A DNA stretch of 64,000 bases, from positions 766,497 to 830,496 of the forward strand of contig VWZL01000267.1 of the NCBI GenBank assembly GCA_013396915.1. Direction: 5' to 3'. Positions 1 through 12,186 of the stretch are shown here, one piece after another. The translations under genes and the position numbers were made by a program. Below the pieces are notes generated by a model. The model was not told the origin of the DNA, made no database searches, and saw only the letters and a program-made list of their open reading frames with translations. Positions within the stretch are counted from its first letter, which is position 1; each line of letters starts with the position of its first letter. This stretch comes from Stercorarius parasiticus (taxonomy: Eukaryota; Chordata; Aves; Charadriiformes; Stercorariidae).

Positions 1-2112
1 CCATGCACACACACACGCGCCCTGCACACACAAAGAGCCAAGCTTTCACACGTGTCAAATTCAGGGGGCTATCGTGGGGAAAGCCCAAGCTCCAATGGAC
101 TGGACCTGCAAAGATCTAAAAATTTTACATTTAGGTTTGGTTTTGGTTTTCAGTGTCTTTTCTGTTTGCTTTGTTTCTTTTAAATGTCTGCTAACGTTCG
201 GTTATGTTTTGCGCTGCCTGTCTACGTATCAAGCTCTAAAAGCACTGCAGACACTTGTGAAATTACTTGGCCAGCCTTCACGCGTTTTGTATCTCCCACG
301 ACGTTTCACAGTTTGTGCTGTAGGAACAGGCGGTGCTGCCTCTCCTGCCTTCATAAATACCTTGAAACGGAGGCTGCTTTTCAGGATACCTGAGCGTTGC
401 TCCCAGTACTCGCCTCCCCTCATATTAAACTTTCTGATGGATCTGAGCAGCTCTCAACATACGACCAGGACTGAGTAGTCACAACAAGAATATTTACAAG
501 TACTTCAAAACAGGAGTTAGAGAAGAAATAGAATTTTAAGAGACCAGATTGGCAGTGTTGAATGAGTCTAGTAAATCGTGGTTAGATCCCTTCCAGTAGA
601 AGAAAACTCTCTGTTAAAAATACTTCAAATGAGTCTTAAATTCTAACAGAAAGATTACCATTTCTCTCTAGAATATGGTGTGAAACTCAAGTCCAGATCG
701 TAATAAATTACAGATAAATCTGCCCAAGGCCTAGAGTTCTGTTGACAAGGCTTACTAATAAATAAAAATCTTCTTTTGCTCCAATAACTATATTTACACA
801 AAAAATTATTTTAAGTGGGGTACTATGGTAATCAATCACAATAATAGTCCAAAGATTTTCTTTCAAGTAATTCCAGTTGATAATAAATTTTCTCCCAGCA
901 TTTGTCTCCTGGTGTGCTGTATATTCCATTTTTTTTTTTTCTGTTTCTCAAAAAACATTAAGATATTCCAATTATTCCAGGGGGGAACTTCTCTTTTCAA
1001 ACACATCTTCTTATATACTCACTAGTATTTACACACATCTTTACAGACTTGTTTTAGTTTATAGGATTTAAGGTCTTTTTAATGGAGTACCATCATTTTC
1101 TTTCTCTTCTCATCATGAAGCACTTTACTGACGCAGTACTGGATAGCCAAGTTCTCCCATTGTTACACTGATAATTCCATGCTGCATGTAAGAATGTGGT
1201 GGGACATTTGGAGTTTACGTGTACTAATCTTAAATTGTTTTATAGCTAATCATCTCAGCTATTTTTTAATCTCCGAAAAAGCCCTTGCTTGAACAAAACA
1301 CGCTGGTAGGTGCTTCCTTCATTCTGAGCTTGATCGGGCTGTCGCAGGAGAGAGTTAATGAAAATCTTGCCATTGACTTAAGTAGAAGTAGAACCAGGGT
1401 TCACGTATTTGAAATGAAGCAAAAAGTGTCTCACAACACTAATTACACCCTGGGGAAAACTGCCACTGAAATCTATAGGCAAAGAATTCAGCTTTATATT
1501 CCAATATTCCAATCGTTAACATTATGCTGATTAATAAAAAATAAAATAGAAACTGCTTGAATCTTGCTACGATAAACTTCAGCATTTCAATTACTTCCAT
1601 TCTCTCTAGGTGTATTTACGTGGAAGATGCGTAATAGGTATGTTTTTTGTTATTCTGCTTGACATCGGTGTGTCACTCTGCTCCAGATCCCCGAGGGGAT
1701 TCATGTTTTCAGGTAACAACCTTCACCCCCCGCGTCTGCCGCCCACCTCAGCTGGTGGGAGGTAATTTTATACGCTACATTTACCCCAATGACAACAAAT
1801 TCTTAATAACATGAAAATCTATTCTATTTAGGGGATAGGGCGATGATATGTAAAACCAATCCATTAAGTGTTTATCATTCTATAAAGTATAATTATTCCT
1901 TCAGAGTACAGATCCTAAAACATATCGCTTTTTAAAAAGCAGACAGCGACTGTTTGTCCTGCCCGTAAAAGGGAATGGCTCTGCCCCAAATCCCTCAGTT
2001 GTGTTCATCCTGCAGGCAAAGGCATGATTTCAAAAATAACCCTGAGCTAAGAATGTTTATCACAAGATTTTTCTCTTGAAAACTATTGGGTCTGGAATGA
2101 TTTGGGTACTTT
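1..2112. other. Unique non-coding DNA
   Basis: AT-rich sequence with no recognisable gene. The longest open frame (74-478, plus) opens at GTG, has no detectable domain and reads as chance. Short T-runs occur near 931-941. No repeat family is recognised here apart from the CA tract at the left edge. Confidence 0.5.
5..33. repeat. CA-rich simple repeat
   Basis: An imperfect alternating CA/CG tract interrupted by GCGCCCTG lies at the left edge of the window. It is a short degenerate microsatellite with no gene beside it. Confidence 0.6.
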
Positions 2113-2365
2113 TAGAATCATAGAACTGTCTAGGTTTGGAAGGGACCCTTCAGATCATCGAGTCCAACCATCAACCCAACTCCAACAAAAACCATCACTA
2201 ATCTAAACCATATCTCTAAGCACCACACCTGCCCGTCTTTTAAACACCTCCAGGGATGATGCCTCAACCACTTCCCCGGGCAGCCTGTTCCAATGCTTAA
2301 TAATCCTTTCTGTTTAAACATTTTTCCTAATATCCAGTCTAAACCTTTTGAGGCACTACGCCCAA
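2113..2365 (-). mobile_element. CR1 retrotransposon 3' fragment
   Basis: The plus strand shows the reverse complement of a CR1 3' end. AGAATCATAGAA is the terminal repeat. It is followed by GGAAGGGACCCTTCAGATCA and AGTCCAACCATCAACCC, then the antisense of the ORF2 C-terminus (CTCCAGGGATGATGCCTCAA, CCGGGCAGCCTGTTCCAATG). Similarity fades near 2360 as the element passes into unrecognised sequence. It is 5'-truncated, as usual for CR1, and clearly diverged, so it is an older copy. The body resembles the fragment near 23.9 kb more than the long copies further right, which suggests the same older subfamily. No coding potential remains. Confidence 0.93.
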
Positions 2366-4501
2366 AGACTACCTTTTATGCTAAGGCCATCAAGTCCAAA
2401 GGAGGAGGAAAGAATACTAAAGGTCTACACAGGCTCAGGGCAAACACACTCACACAGGGTGGAACCAGCCCTCCCACTCCCACTCCCGGCGGCCTCCGCT
2501 GATGACCAGAAGAGCCAACAGAAAGTGTTGGCGCTGCCTGGCCATGGCCACCCTGAGCACTGCAGTTACTGACAGCGAGACAGGGATTGCCAAGAGCAGT
2601 TGTGGAAGAGCTGATCATCCAAAGCTACAAAATAATATAAATAAAGGAGAAAAAATGAGGAGTACAGCTCACGTGAGAGATGAGGAATGAAGATAACTAA
2701 GCAGGGCACCCAGCAACAAAGCTGCAATGAGCCAAGCTACTGGAGATGATGTATAACCAGCAGGATGCGTACAGCTAGCAGAGGGCCAGAACTGAAAATG
2801 ACAACACCGAGGTTCAGTAATGACCCTGGTGAAGTCTCTTCCTCCAGGAGCAGAGCAATGACTATATCACACTGAGGCAAACGCCTGGGAAATTAAATAA
2901 TGTCTTCAGAGCAACCCGCCTGTTAGCTGGGCCCTTCTGGGACTGTGCCGGGGAGATCGGAGCTGGGGATGGAGGGGAGCAGTGGCTGCCGTTCCCAGCA
3001 AGTCCCTTAAGCCTGAGGAGCAGGATGGTCAGGGCACTCACTGGAACACTCTGAAGGCTGGTGGGGAAGGAGCAAGGTGGGGAACGAGCCATCCTTCCAT
3101 CTTTCAGCAACTATTTTTTTGAGTAATTGTTCAGTGAATTCCATAGTCATACTAGGATGCTCAGATATTTTATAAAATACATACAGTCAGAATATCTCTT
3201 TTTTCTTCACGTCTACTTGCCCAGCTTGTTGCCTGAGAGTGGGCAAGTATTGCTCTCAGAGAATGCAGCATCGGTCCCTTTCTCGAGTTTCTGGATGTTT
3301 GTGTGACAGCTGTTACCCACGTTTTGATGCTGCCAGTCAGTGCCAGGAGTGGCCAAAAACTGGAGTGCCTTCTGCTGGAGTGAGGTGTTCACCCAAAGCC
3401 AGACGGTGCCAGGAGCAACCATGAACTGAAGTGCCTTCTGCTGGAGTGAGGTGTTCACCCAAAGCCAGATGGCTATGGAAGCCAGGAGACACCAGGACAG
3501 GCCAGGACATCGATGCTACTGCTCGTACCCACCGGCTGCATGGCACCATTCCTCCCCTCCAGGGTTTTACCCAAAAGAAGGGTCACAGCGCAAACTAAAT
3601 AAAAACTGGTGATTCCCTTAGGAAAACCAGGAAATGATGTGTGTTAATGCCAATTTCACAAAATTTTGTTCCATAAGGGAGTGTATATTAAATTTTGCCG
3701 GTTTATGGGGCCACGGCATGAAAAGCACAGCTGCTAATTTGCAAAGCATACTGACTTAATAGAAAATTGCAAACATCCACCATCTTTCCAGATTTGCTTT
3801 GTGTCACTTAATAGTTTTGAAAGCCAAGATTTTATGAACAAATAAGAGAACATGGCACTAAAACTTTATAACCTGGCTTGAATGTGAAAGAACAAGCAAA
3901 TAACAGCTTGAGCATAAGGGACTATGGCATTTTAAGTTTCAGAGTGCTCTTTACAACCATGAAAACAGAAAAAATGGAGTAACATGTATTCCAATGAATT
4001 GTGTTTCTGGAGCTTGTAGCGCTGCAGAACATAAAAACCAGCACTTTACCTTGAACTTTACTCACATTGACACAAATCTGTGTTCATATACTACCGTATT
4101 CTTCATTCTCTCATCTTTTATGACAAAATTACATTCAATAAGCCTAAACAAAATTACTGTCCTCTCAGTTTAACTTTATTATATCAAACCTTCATTATTT
4201 ATTTGTTTGTGGAAGTTTTATTTTACACCATTTCTTTCAACTGCAACTGCAGAAATATTCCCTGAAATCTGCATTTCCTCTGACATTCATTTTTCTATTT
4301 CAGACGTAAATGTTCCTTAGTATTTTCCATTCTCATTTACCTGGTTTTCAAACTAGTCGAACTTGCACTTTTTTTGGCTTATTAAAAATAAGCCCAGTGT
4401 ACCCAATCTGCAATTTACTCAATTGAAAAGTATGTTCTGCCATTTTAAATCCGATTAACGAATTGAAAGTAAAGTGGTAATCCTAAATCAGTTCAGTGTA
4501 T
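2366..4501. other. Unique non-coding DNA with a tandem duplication
   Basis: No gene or known repeat family is recognised outside the 66-bp duplication described separately. The first part (to about 3100) is moderately GC-rich. The rest is AT-rich with short stop-bounded frames only. Confidence 0.5.
3340..3471. repeat. 66-bp tandem duplication
   Basis: Two adjacent copies (3340-3405 and 3406-3471) each start GTGCCAGGAG. They share a nearly identical core (GTGCCTTCTGCTGGAGTGAG then GTGTTCACCCAAAGCCAGA). Most differences fall in the first third of the unit. The period is 22 codons, so open frames through it show a 22-residue repeat. On the minus strand this reads VNTSLQQKALQF twice. I see no sign that the frame is used. 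The duplication looks fairly recent. Confidence 0.85.
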
Positions 4502-4853
4502 TGTCCTGGTTCTGAGGGGACAGGGTTAATTCTCCCCGGGCTCCGGCAGGGACACAGGTATTCCATCCCCTGTTGAGCCATGCCCACCCTGAGCTGCGGG
4601 GGGAGGGGGCAGGAAGTCACTGCTTGGAGCGGGCTGGGGCGCCCCAGGTCCCGTCTGTGAGCAGCGGGTCCGTGATCGTGTTTGTATATTCCTCTATCCC
4701 TGTTATTGTTGTTTTCTTGTTACCTTTGCTGTTCTGTTAAACTGCCTCTTTCTCAACCCAAGAGTTCTGCCTTTTTCTTCCGATTCTTCCCGTATTGGGA
4801 AGGCCCGAGAGCGGCACGTGGTTCTTTGTGCCATCTGAGGCCAAACCACGACA
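4502..4853 (+). mobile_element. Solo LTR of an avian endogenous retrovirus
   Basis: The segment begins TGTCCTGGTTCTGAGGGGAC and ends GGCCAAACCACGACA, the TG...CA ends of the common avian ERVL-type LTR. Between them are family landmarks: GGGTTAATTCTCC near the start, TTTGTATATTCCTCTAT, GTTAAACTGCC, TCTCAACCCAAGAGTT and a G/C-rich segment before the end. No internal gag or pol sequence follows, and no second LTR lies within the window nearby. A solo LTR left by LTR-LTR recombination is the simplest reading. Flanking bases (TGTAT left, ATATA right) do not form a clean target duplication, so one edge may be altered. Family assignment rests on remembered landmarks, not a search. Confidence 0.8.
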
Positions 4854-5036
4854 ATATAACCTCATGGGTATATACAGAAACACCTTTCTGAAAACAGGTA
4901 TTATGTGCAAACCTAGGAACATTCTCACTCACTGTACGTTGTTCCCTTTGCTGACACTGGTGCCGCTTGTTGTGAAGATGTTAAGCCTACAGTAGAACCG
5001 TTCAAGAAATGTAATTTAAATGTCTTTCTCTTGCAG

Positions 5037-5374
5037 AGGAAACAGACTTTAAATCACCTTTGTGTGAGCTTTCCGGACACTGGGCAGTTGCAAGGGGCCG
5101 TGGAGGTTCCACTGCCACCGTTCTGCATAGCAGCGCCCATCAGAGCCTCCCAAGTCAATTATCTGTGCCCTGACGATCCCGGGCACTACCGGCTCATTAC
5201 ACATCTTCCTCTCCACCTTCATGTGCCACGATTTACAAGAGCATCTCTAAGTCAGAGTAATCCCCCCATCTGTACTCGGGGCACCAGTCCGCGGCTCAGA
5301 CAGGATGGTTTGTCTTAAACTGGTGCTGTTCTGCTGCTGCATGGAAGGGACCACAGTCCTACCTACCGCCAAAG
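5037..5374 (+). other. Candidate exon of a non-coding or unknown transcript
   Basis: A pyrimidine-rich tract ending CTTTCTCTTGCAG fits a splice acceptor with the exon starting at 5037. AAAG|GTGCGT at 5371-5380 fits a donor. The enclosed segment is more GC-rich than its flanks and has one long open frame ending at a TAA near 5316. That frame carries no domain I recognise. It could be an lncRNA exon, a terminal or UTR exon, or coincidence, because such splice motifs are common by chance. Confidence 0.2.
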
Positions 5375-6641
5375 GTGCGTCTGGGGGTTGGTTCTTTCAT
5401 TTACACAAGTATGTAAATTTTACTCTGTTACTGAAAATCACCGCTCTCAGTTAACTCGCTTGTTCAATAAATTGTTGCTTCTCCCTTTGCTGTTCCTCAG
5501 AGGGATGCATCTTCCACTGAAGTTTCTTTTCTTTTTTTTTTTTCAAATCAGCCCATGCATTAAAACATACCTAACTAGACCAGCTATTTCTGTATAGCTT
5601 ATTACCACAGCCTTAACACAGCAGCAATCTACCGGGCAAACAAGTGGGGCCAACTGATCCCTGCGGCCTTTTTCTTAGGCAAACTGCTGGAGTTAAAAAA
5701 CCGAAAGGAAATGGGCACACGACGGGGGAAATTCATGCAAATATTACTGGCTTATTTTAAGATTTATAGATAGTTGTGATTAAATGAATAGCCCTACAGT
5801 AACAATGACAATGTATAACCATTAATTCGGTTTTACTCAAAAAGGATGCATGTACATCATTCCAAAGATGACAAATGGATCAGGTTGGATTCCCTCTTCA
5901 TTTAACCTCATCAAGGTCTGGAAGAAATCACCATTATCCCAGGAACCTCCAACTACTTCAGTGCCAATGATCCCAATGCAGAGTTTGTCCTACAATGCTC
6001 AAGTACCGCAATCTCCAGCATCTTCTCACAAACCCAGTGCCGTCTTTCGGGCTCACGATGCACAAGCGACCTTGACATTTACTGGAGGTATTTCCACTCT
6101 TACTTCAAATACGGTGGAAAAATGCCAAGTTGTTGCTAGACTTTTTTAATGGTGATGTTGAAATTAGTTTAATACTTCCCAATTCTGTAAGCACATTTCA
6201 GAAAGAAACTACTGCTGAGAGTGACAAATCCATTGACGCTGTGCCGCACACTGGAAATGAAATCTGTAAAACTTTGCTGTCCTTCAGCAGCTTGTAGGTG
6301 AAGATTACTAATCTTGAAAATTCGAAGTACAGTATTTGATGGAGGGAACTGAACAGATATAGAACTGTCTCCTGACAGTTTAAAGCACAGTTATAATCTG
6401 TAGCTTCCACACTTGCAGAGTGCCCTATTTTGGCTCAGACAATCTCTTATCTTAAAGCATTTCAAAGTTTAACAGACTAACAATAGTGTATTGTGAGTGT
6501 AAGGCAGTGAACACATTCATTGCTTCTTGCAATGTGGAAATGCCAAGCCAAAATCAACCGCCAGCGCAACCCCCTTGACTCCCAGACGTGTATTCAACGC
6601 ACTGAAACGGAGCGTGGAGCAACCTTTAAGTTCTCTTGTGA

Positions 6642-6656
6642 TTTTTTTTTTTTTTT
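6642..6656. repeat. Poly-T run (15)
   Basis: Uninterrupted T homopolymer in AT-rich unique DNA, with no gene or transposon tail attached that I can identify. Confidence 0.9.
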
Positions 6657-8711
6657 AAAGGTTTAGTTGTTCATATGCTTACTAAAACTTTCTTACCTTT
6701 CCATACAATATGCCAAGGATCTCAAAGCATGACTACTTTATGAAAACCATAATATACAAGTTAACATTACATCAGCTTCTTAAAGCAAAAATTACCTTCA
6801 GGCTCAAGATTTCCCTTGCCGCAATTCTAGGGACAGGATGCTCCTAATTAATACCTGTTCCCTACCAGTAGGCAGGATAAGTCAATACAGAGAAACTAGA
6901 CTTGCCTTGCCAGGAAGATGGCGAGATGCTGTCACGGAGACGGGATATCGCTGAATGCTGGATCCACTCTAACCTGGCAGTCACATCAAAAAAAAAAAAT
7001 AACGGAAGTTTAGTCGCTCATATGGCCCCAATCACCACGACACTGCAGCCCATATGACTACTTAAATAATTGCAAAGGTGGCACAAAGCAAAGGAAAAAG
7101 CGGTTATAAAATCACACTGGCAGTAATTTTGCACTTTGCTGTATAGTTATCACTGCACGCATTTGTATGTACAGCGAAGTCCTGGTTTTAACTCAGTCTG
7201 CTTATGAAGTGCTTCCAGAGGCACATTCTTGAACAGGATGAGCTTCTAATATCCCTTTGCATCTTTTACATTATTGCTATTTCATCCGAAATACCACATA
7301 ATAGTACTTTATACCACAGTTCTGGCATTGCTTGTAACGTTCCAATACATTCCTTGACAACGACTGCTGCTGTTCCCTTTGTGTAAGGAACTAACATTTT
7401 ATTTGTGTGCTCAACGTATATTTGTATTATCTAAATACAAAGCAGTAGTAAATAGCGGAAGATACCTGAACTGCAAACACAGCCAACTTGTGAGGTGCTC
7501 GCAGAAGTAAACAATGGAATTGGAGAGGAAAAGCAAAGAGTGCCTGCAAAGGGAGGACAGAACTGTTGTCAAACAAGTCGCAGTACTGAAAATACACAGA
7601 ACACAATTTCATCTAGTATTTTGAACTTAATCACTCACATGTGTCAGCACAGTACTGACAGTAGACATATATGCTGATTAACGAGTTATCATGGAAAAAA
7701 ATTGAAAAAGTTGTTCTTGAGAAAAAAGGTGGAGCAAAATGTAAGTTTTATGTGAGACCATAAGCATCAGTATCCAGCTGCCTAAATTAATGCATAACCA
7801 TGAACTCACACAAAAAATAAGAAAAAGTTTACCGTATTTGAAATGCAATACTTAATTTCTAGTAATAGATACTTCTTTTCAGCTTATGGATCAATCATTT
7901 TGAATGTTTCAATGAATAATCAATATTTTAAATTCTCCTTTGATTTATAAGCCAGGGCCCCCAAAAGCACGAGGTATTTATTTTCCTTTACATAACTGGT
8001 TGCCCACGATTTCTTAAAAAAGCAAAGAACGTCCTCAGGTCGGTACCATTCACACTGCTGCCGTACCTGCCATCCAGCAGAAGCAGGGCAGCCCCATGAA
8101 ATAAAGGGTTCGACTCCGTAGACAGTTTCTGAGACCAAGAGGCCACCCGGCGCCGGCGCTTTGGGGACAGTCACCCAACACCCCCCGGATGCTCTCGGTC
8201 CATTGCTCCCATCCATCCCATTGTTCCCAGCCAGGCCTGTCCGGCTCCGCCCTTTCCTGAGGGACCCAGATCTCGGTGCGTGTTACTGCCCTGGCGATGC
8301 TGCAGCCACAACTGTTCCAGCGCAAAACAAGAACGTAAAGACATTTCTTAAAACTTTTCAGAAAGGCCGAAAGGTTTTCAGCTAACTTTTTGCCAAACGA
8401 GGTAAGAATCTCACCTATGGAATTAAACTGATACCTCGAGAAAATTACAGTAAAATGCCTTTAATTACTCCAACTATGTGGCAATGTCTTTTGATTTGCA
8501 GATGAATTACTTCTTTTCCTGTAGCTGGAGTTATATATATATTTGCACACCCAGAGTTTTGCTGGAAGCGAGGGTACTGAAAAATGACCTGTGTGACATT
8601 TTTGGTAGGAAACTCATTTATATACTTCAGGGTCCTGGAGATAAAACCTCATGTTCTGAGGTGATGAACAATATATTTGATTTAATTCAATCTTCTTAAG
8701 GAAATTAATTT

Positions 8712-8733
8712 AAAAAAAAAAAAAAAAAAAAAA
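8712..8733. repeat. Poly-A run (22)
   Basis: Uninterrupted A homopolymer, the longest in this part of the window. GAAATTAA occurs on both sides (8701-8708 and 8734-8741). That resembles a target duplication around a poly-A tail, but no inserted cDNA body lies between the upstream copy and the tract. Confidence 0.9.
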
Positions 8734-9449
8734 GAAATTAACTCCAGACAAGAGAGAGACAGAGGGTAGCTGGGGTGAAAAATGCAGAGTGGACTGAAGA
8801 GGATGATGTGTAATCATGAATACAATGGAAAATAAAATTAAAGTATAAAGTCTGAATATATGGCATTGCAGAAATAGCAGCCACAGACCTTGAATTTTGA
8901 CAAAAGGGACTGTAGTCTGTGCAAGTGCCTTTCCTGATTTTTATTAAATTAACTTTTGTACAGTAATATCACTATAGAAGTTACAAAAGGAACTACCTTG
9001 AGAACATTACAAATATGATTTTGAAAGTTGCGAGAACTCAACACGATACTAAAGCCCAACACGATTTCTGTCCCCGATTATACTATCCCTCTTTGAAAGG
9101 AAAAGAAAGCTGCTTCCCTTGTCAAACAGCAATTAGAGCCTACCGGAGTATCGCGTTCCGCATCACACCCTGCTGGGCAATGGCAGCACACACGAGTCAA
9201 TCACATGTCACCTTAACCCCAGAGGAAACTTCTGTCTTTATGAATCAGGGGATTAGTGAGGCTGGTACGGACACCGAGGAACAGGCAGACCTGAGGGGCG
9301 AAATGCAATTCTCAGTAGGCGTAATCCGCTCTCGAATCAGAACTCGAATTTGAGCTTTCAGTCCTTTCAGTGAATAAGATACATTTGATACATCTATTAG
9401 ATTGTCAGCTTTTGTACTCATACTTTCTTTCATGGACATTTTTTCTTGT

Positions 9450-9590
9450 TGCGATCCCTGGAGGTGTTCAAGGCCAGGCTGGATGGGGCTTTGAGAAAAC
9501 TGGTCTAGTGGAAGATGGTCTTTAAGGTCCCTTCCAACCCAAACCAGGTTATGATTAGATAGGATGAATAGGATGAGATAGGATGAATAA
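9450..9590 (+). mobile_element. CR1 3' fragment with variant tail
   Basis: ATCCCTGGAGGTGTTCAAGG and AGGCTGGATGGGGCTTTGAG are the end of CR1 ORF2. They are followed by GTCTTTAAGGTCCCTTCCAA, the conserved 3' UTR. The copy is heavily 5'-truncated (about 140 bp). Its terminal repeat is unusual. Instead of ATTCTATG units, the tail reads as GATAGGATGA-like units between about 9553 and 9590. Confidence 0.92.
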
Positions 9591-10491
9591 AGACTACAGA
9601 CATTCAATGAAGCCTACATTTAGATGTTCTGATTTGATTAATACTGGCATCACTCGATCAAGGTCCAAGGAGTTTTGAAGATATTAAATAAGACACAAAT
9701 GCATTTCTCAGAAGTCTTAGATTTCAAAATTCAAGATTTAAAACAAAAGTGTAAATGTTTCAGCCTGTTTTTCTGATTATAAAATCCCATTGAGCCCTTA
9801 AACTTTGAGCTGACTTTCTTCAAAATATTTTTTCTTTCTATTTAGATCAGTCAGAATAAAGACGCGTATTTTTCAGTCTTCCATCCCTTATCCATTTCCT
9901 AGTTCTTTTTCATATTCCAATTTGCAATGAATGCTAATTTTTCTTTTGCTTTCCAATTCAGAGCTATAACATCTCTCTTGCTTCCCACTAGCCTCAATGT
10001 AGCTCAACGTTGCCGTGTTAGGTTAAAGCAGCTAAGGCTCGCTGGCCAGAAGCGCAGGAAGAGCTTGTACCTCAGGCCACCAACATGACATTATAATAAG
10101 CAGAGAATCACAGTAACTCCACACCACCAGGCATGCACAGGAACCTTCATTCTGCTAATCACATCTATAAGCCACATCCACTTTAATTAGGATTTAATTC
10201 ATGCTAAAGCTCTGTTAGTCTTATATTTGCATTTTACCCTACTATCTAACAAGTGACGTTTTTCATTAAAAATTAAACAAGTCTCTTCTTCTGTCTTATT
10301 TTTCAAGAATAGTTGATTAACCTTTCTGATTTTATTAGAAGTCATCTTTCCTGCTGTCATCTTTCCATGACCTAGCTTTCATTCTTTTATTCAACACAGT
10401 TATAAACAGTTATCTACACCTTGTTGTTTAAACAGGAGTTTGCAGTTTATTCCCACCATAAATTCTCTCTGCTCTCCCACTCACGTAAAAT
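9591..10491. other. Unique non-coding DNA
   Basis: AT-rich sequence between two CR1 copies. No gene, RNA or repeat family recognised. Confidence 0.5.
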
Positions 10492-11085
10492 TATAGAATC
10501 GCCTAAGTTGGAAGGGACCTTTAAGATCAAGTCCAACCATCAACCTATCACTGCCAAGTCCACCACTACCCCATGTCCCTCAGCACCACATCTGCCTGGC
10601 TTTTAAATCCCTCCAGGGATGGCGACTCCACCACTGCCCTGGGCAGCCTCTTCCAATGCTTCACAACCCTTTCCATGAAGAAATTTTTCCCAATATCCAT
10701 CCTAAACCTCCCCTGGCGCAACTTGAGGCCGTTTCCCCTTGTCCCATGGCCTGTTCCTTGGGAGAAGAGCCCGACCCCCCCTGGCTCCCCCCTCCTTTCA
10801 GGGAGCNTGCTGGCTCATATTCAGCCACTGTCGACCAACACCCCCAGGTCCTTTTCCGCCCGGCAGCTCTCCAGCCACTCTGCCCCCAGCCTGTGGCATT
10901 CATGGGGTTGGTGTGACCCAGGTGCTGGACTCAGCCCTTGGCCTTGCTGAACCTCACACCGTTGGCCTCGGCCCATCCCTCTTGTAAAGCCTTCCTACCC
11001 TCAGGCAGATCAACGCTCCCACCCAATGTGGTGTCCTCTGGAAACTGACTGAGGATCCCCTCGTCCAGATCACTGGCAAAGACAC
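10492..11085 (-). mobile_element. CR1 fragment with internal loss
   Basis: The antisense CR1 3' end is clear: TATAGAATCG, GTTGGAAGGGACCTTTAAGA and TCCAACCATCAACCTATCAC. Then comes the antisense ORF2 C-terminus (TAAATCCCTCCAGGGATGGC, GGGCAGCCTCTTCCAATGCT) to about 10800. After the ambiguous base at 10807 the sequence resumes further 5' in the element (CCAACACCCCCAGGTCCTTT, then GTGACCCAGGTGCTGGACTC). The segment normally between is missing. The right end near 11085 is the 5' truncation. The caaccatcaac-type 3' end groups it with the copies at 2113 and 23881. No usable frame remains. Confidence 0.92.
10807..10807. other. Single ambiguous base in CR1
   Basis: One N within the CR1 copy at 10492-11085. 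It sits exactly where the copy jumps from the C-terminal coding region to a more 5' part of ORF2. It may mark a closed assembly gap and not a simple miscalled base. Confidence 0.7.
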
Positions 11086-12052
11086 TTACACACAGATTCG
11101 TATATAAACACACAAATAGGACACGAACAAGGTCAGTGATATGCATCCAGTATGTTTTTAGGCTCCTTTACAGGCAAGTCCTATGGAATACACAGATGAG
11201 TTCCAGAAGATTTTATAGTCTTCCTTTGAAATCTATAAGAAACAATAAGCTGCTCATTAGGGAATTCCAAAACATAACCCCTATCAAAGTACCCAGAGTG
11301 ATTCAGGAACTAAAAATGGAATGGATCATCAAGCTCACGCAATCAAATGTTGCCCCAAAAGGTCCACCACAACAGAATCCTGCAACGAATTTTAGACACA
11401 AAACTACAATTTACTATAGTAAAGGAGTGGGAGAGAGACAGAGCATCAGAAGGGTCCCAGGTTTCTGAAGCTGTTACTATTTTCTGTTACATTTTAAATT
11501 ATTTCCCTCAAGGCTTTGTACAACTGAAAAATCAATTTCTTTTTATTTTTTATATTTTTAGTATTTCATTTTGTTCCCAAGCACAAAAGGTTTTAGGATG
11601 CCTGTCTTCATAACATGTTTCTTAGGCTTTCTCTCTACATTTTCTTGAGCATTTGAAACACAAGCATAGTTAAAATTGTAAATTTCTTTCTCTAGCCATG
11701 CCCTGGCAAGAGAGACCAAGGAAAGTTGTCTGGCATCAACAGGGCAAGGTGCCACGGCATCCCAGCTGGGTAGCAGAGCTGTGGTGACAAAGGCGTGACA
11801 CGTTTGACAAAGGTGTGCAACACTTGACAGCCCTCACGTTGGAGCTGAGGAAGAGGAGAGGAGACTGCTGGAGGTGTGGGAGGTGGGCAGCACGTCTGCA
11901 GTGACAAGAAATAAAACAAAGAGTGGGGAAATATTCAGTTAGAGAGAGGAAGAAAGGGCATGAGATGCAGAGAAGGTTAAATCTGCCAAAGGAGACAAAA
12001 ATGGGAAGGAGGAACACCACAGTATTAAGAACCAACAAAACTGGGGAATCTA

Positions 12053-12186
12053 TACATCACAAATGATTTGTCAGTTAACTTGTATTCCTACAGATAGTAT
12101 TAGAAGCTTTGATTTGATGTACATCGCAAATAATTTGTCAATTAGATTGCATTCCTAGAAAGACTATTAGAAGCTTCTATTTGGAC
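12053..12186. repeat. 67-bp imperfect tandem duplication
   Basis: Two adjacent copies, 12053-12119 and 12120-12186. Shared blocks include TACATC(A/G)CAAAT, ATTTGTCA, ATTCCTA, TATTAGAAGCTT and ATTTG. By eye they agree at about four of five positions, so this is older than the 66-bp duplication at 3340. Confidence 0.8.

Larger units (their letters stand above)
4854..9449. other. Unique non-coding DNA
   Basis: Mostly AT-rich, with no recognised gene or repeat family. It contains homopolymer runs, a candidate spliced exon (5037-5374) and a modest GC-rich islet near 8010-8330 with about ten CpGs. The frame at 5850-6149 starts upstream of an in-frame ATG but matches nothing I recognise. Confidence 0.5.

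Noticed and set aside
74..478. 134-codon plus-strand frame near the left edge
   Set aside because: It opens at GTG, is low in domain-like features, overlaps frames on both strands, and has no supporting signal.
8701..8741. Poly-A tract flanked by GAAATTAA on both sides, as in a retrocopy with target duplication
   Set aside because: The upstream GAAATTAA sits directly before the tract, leaving no room for an inserted cDNA. Simple slippage in AT-rich DNA fits better.
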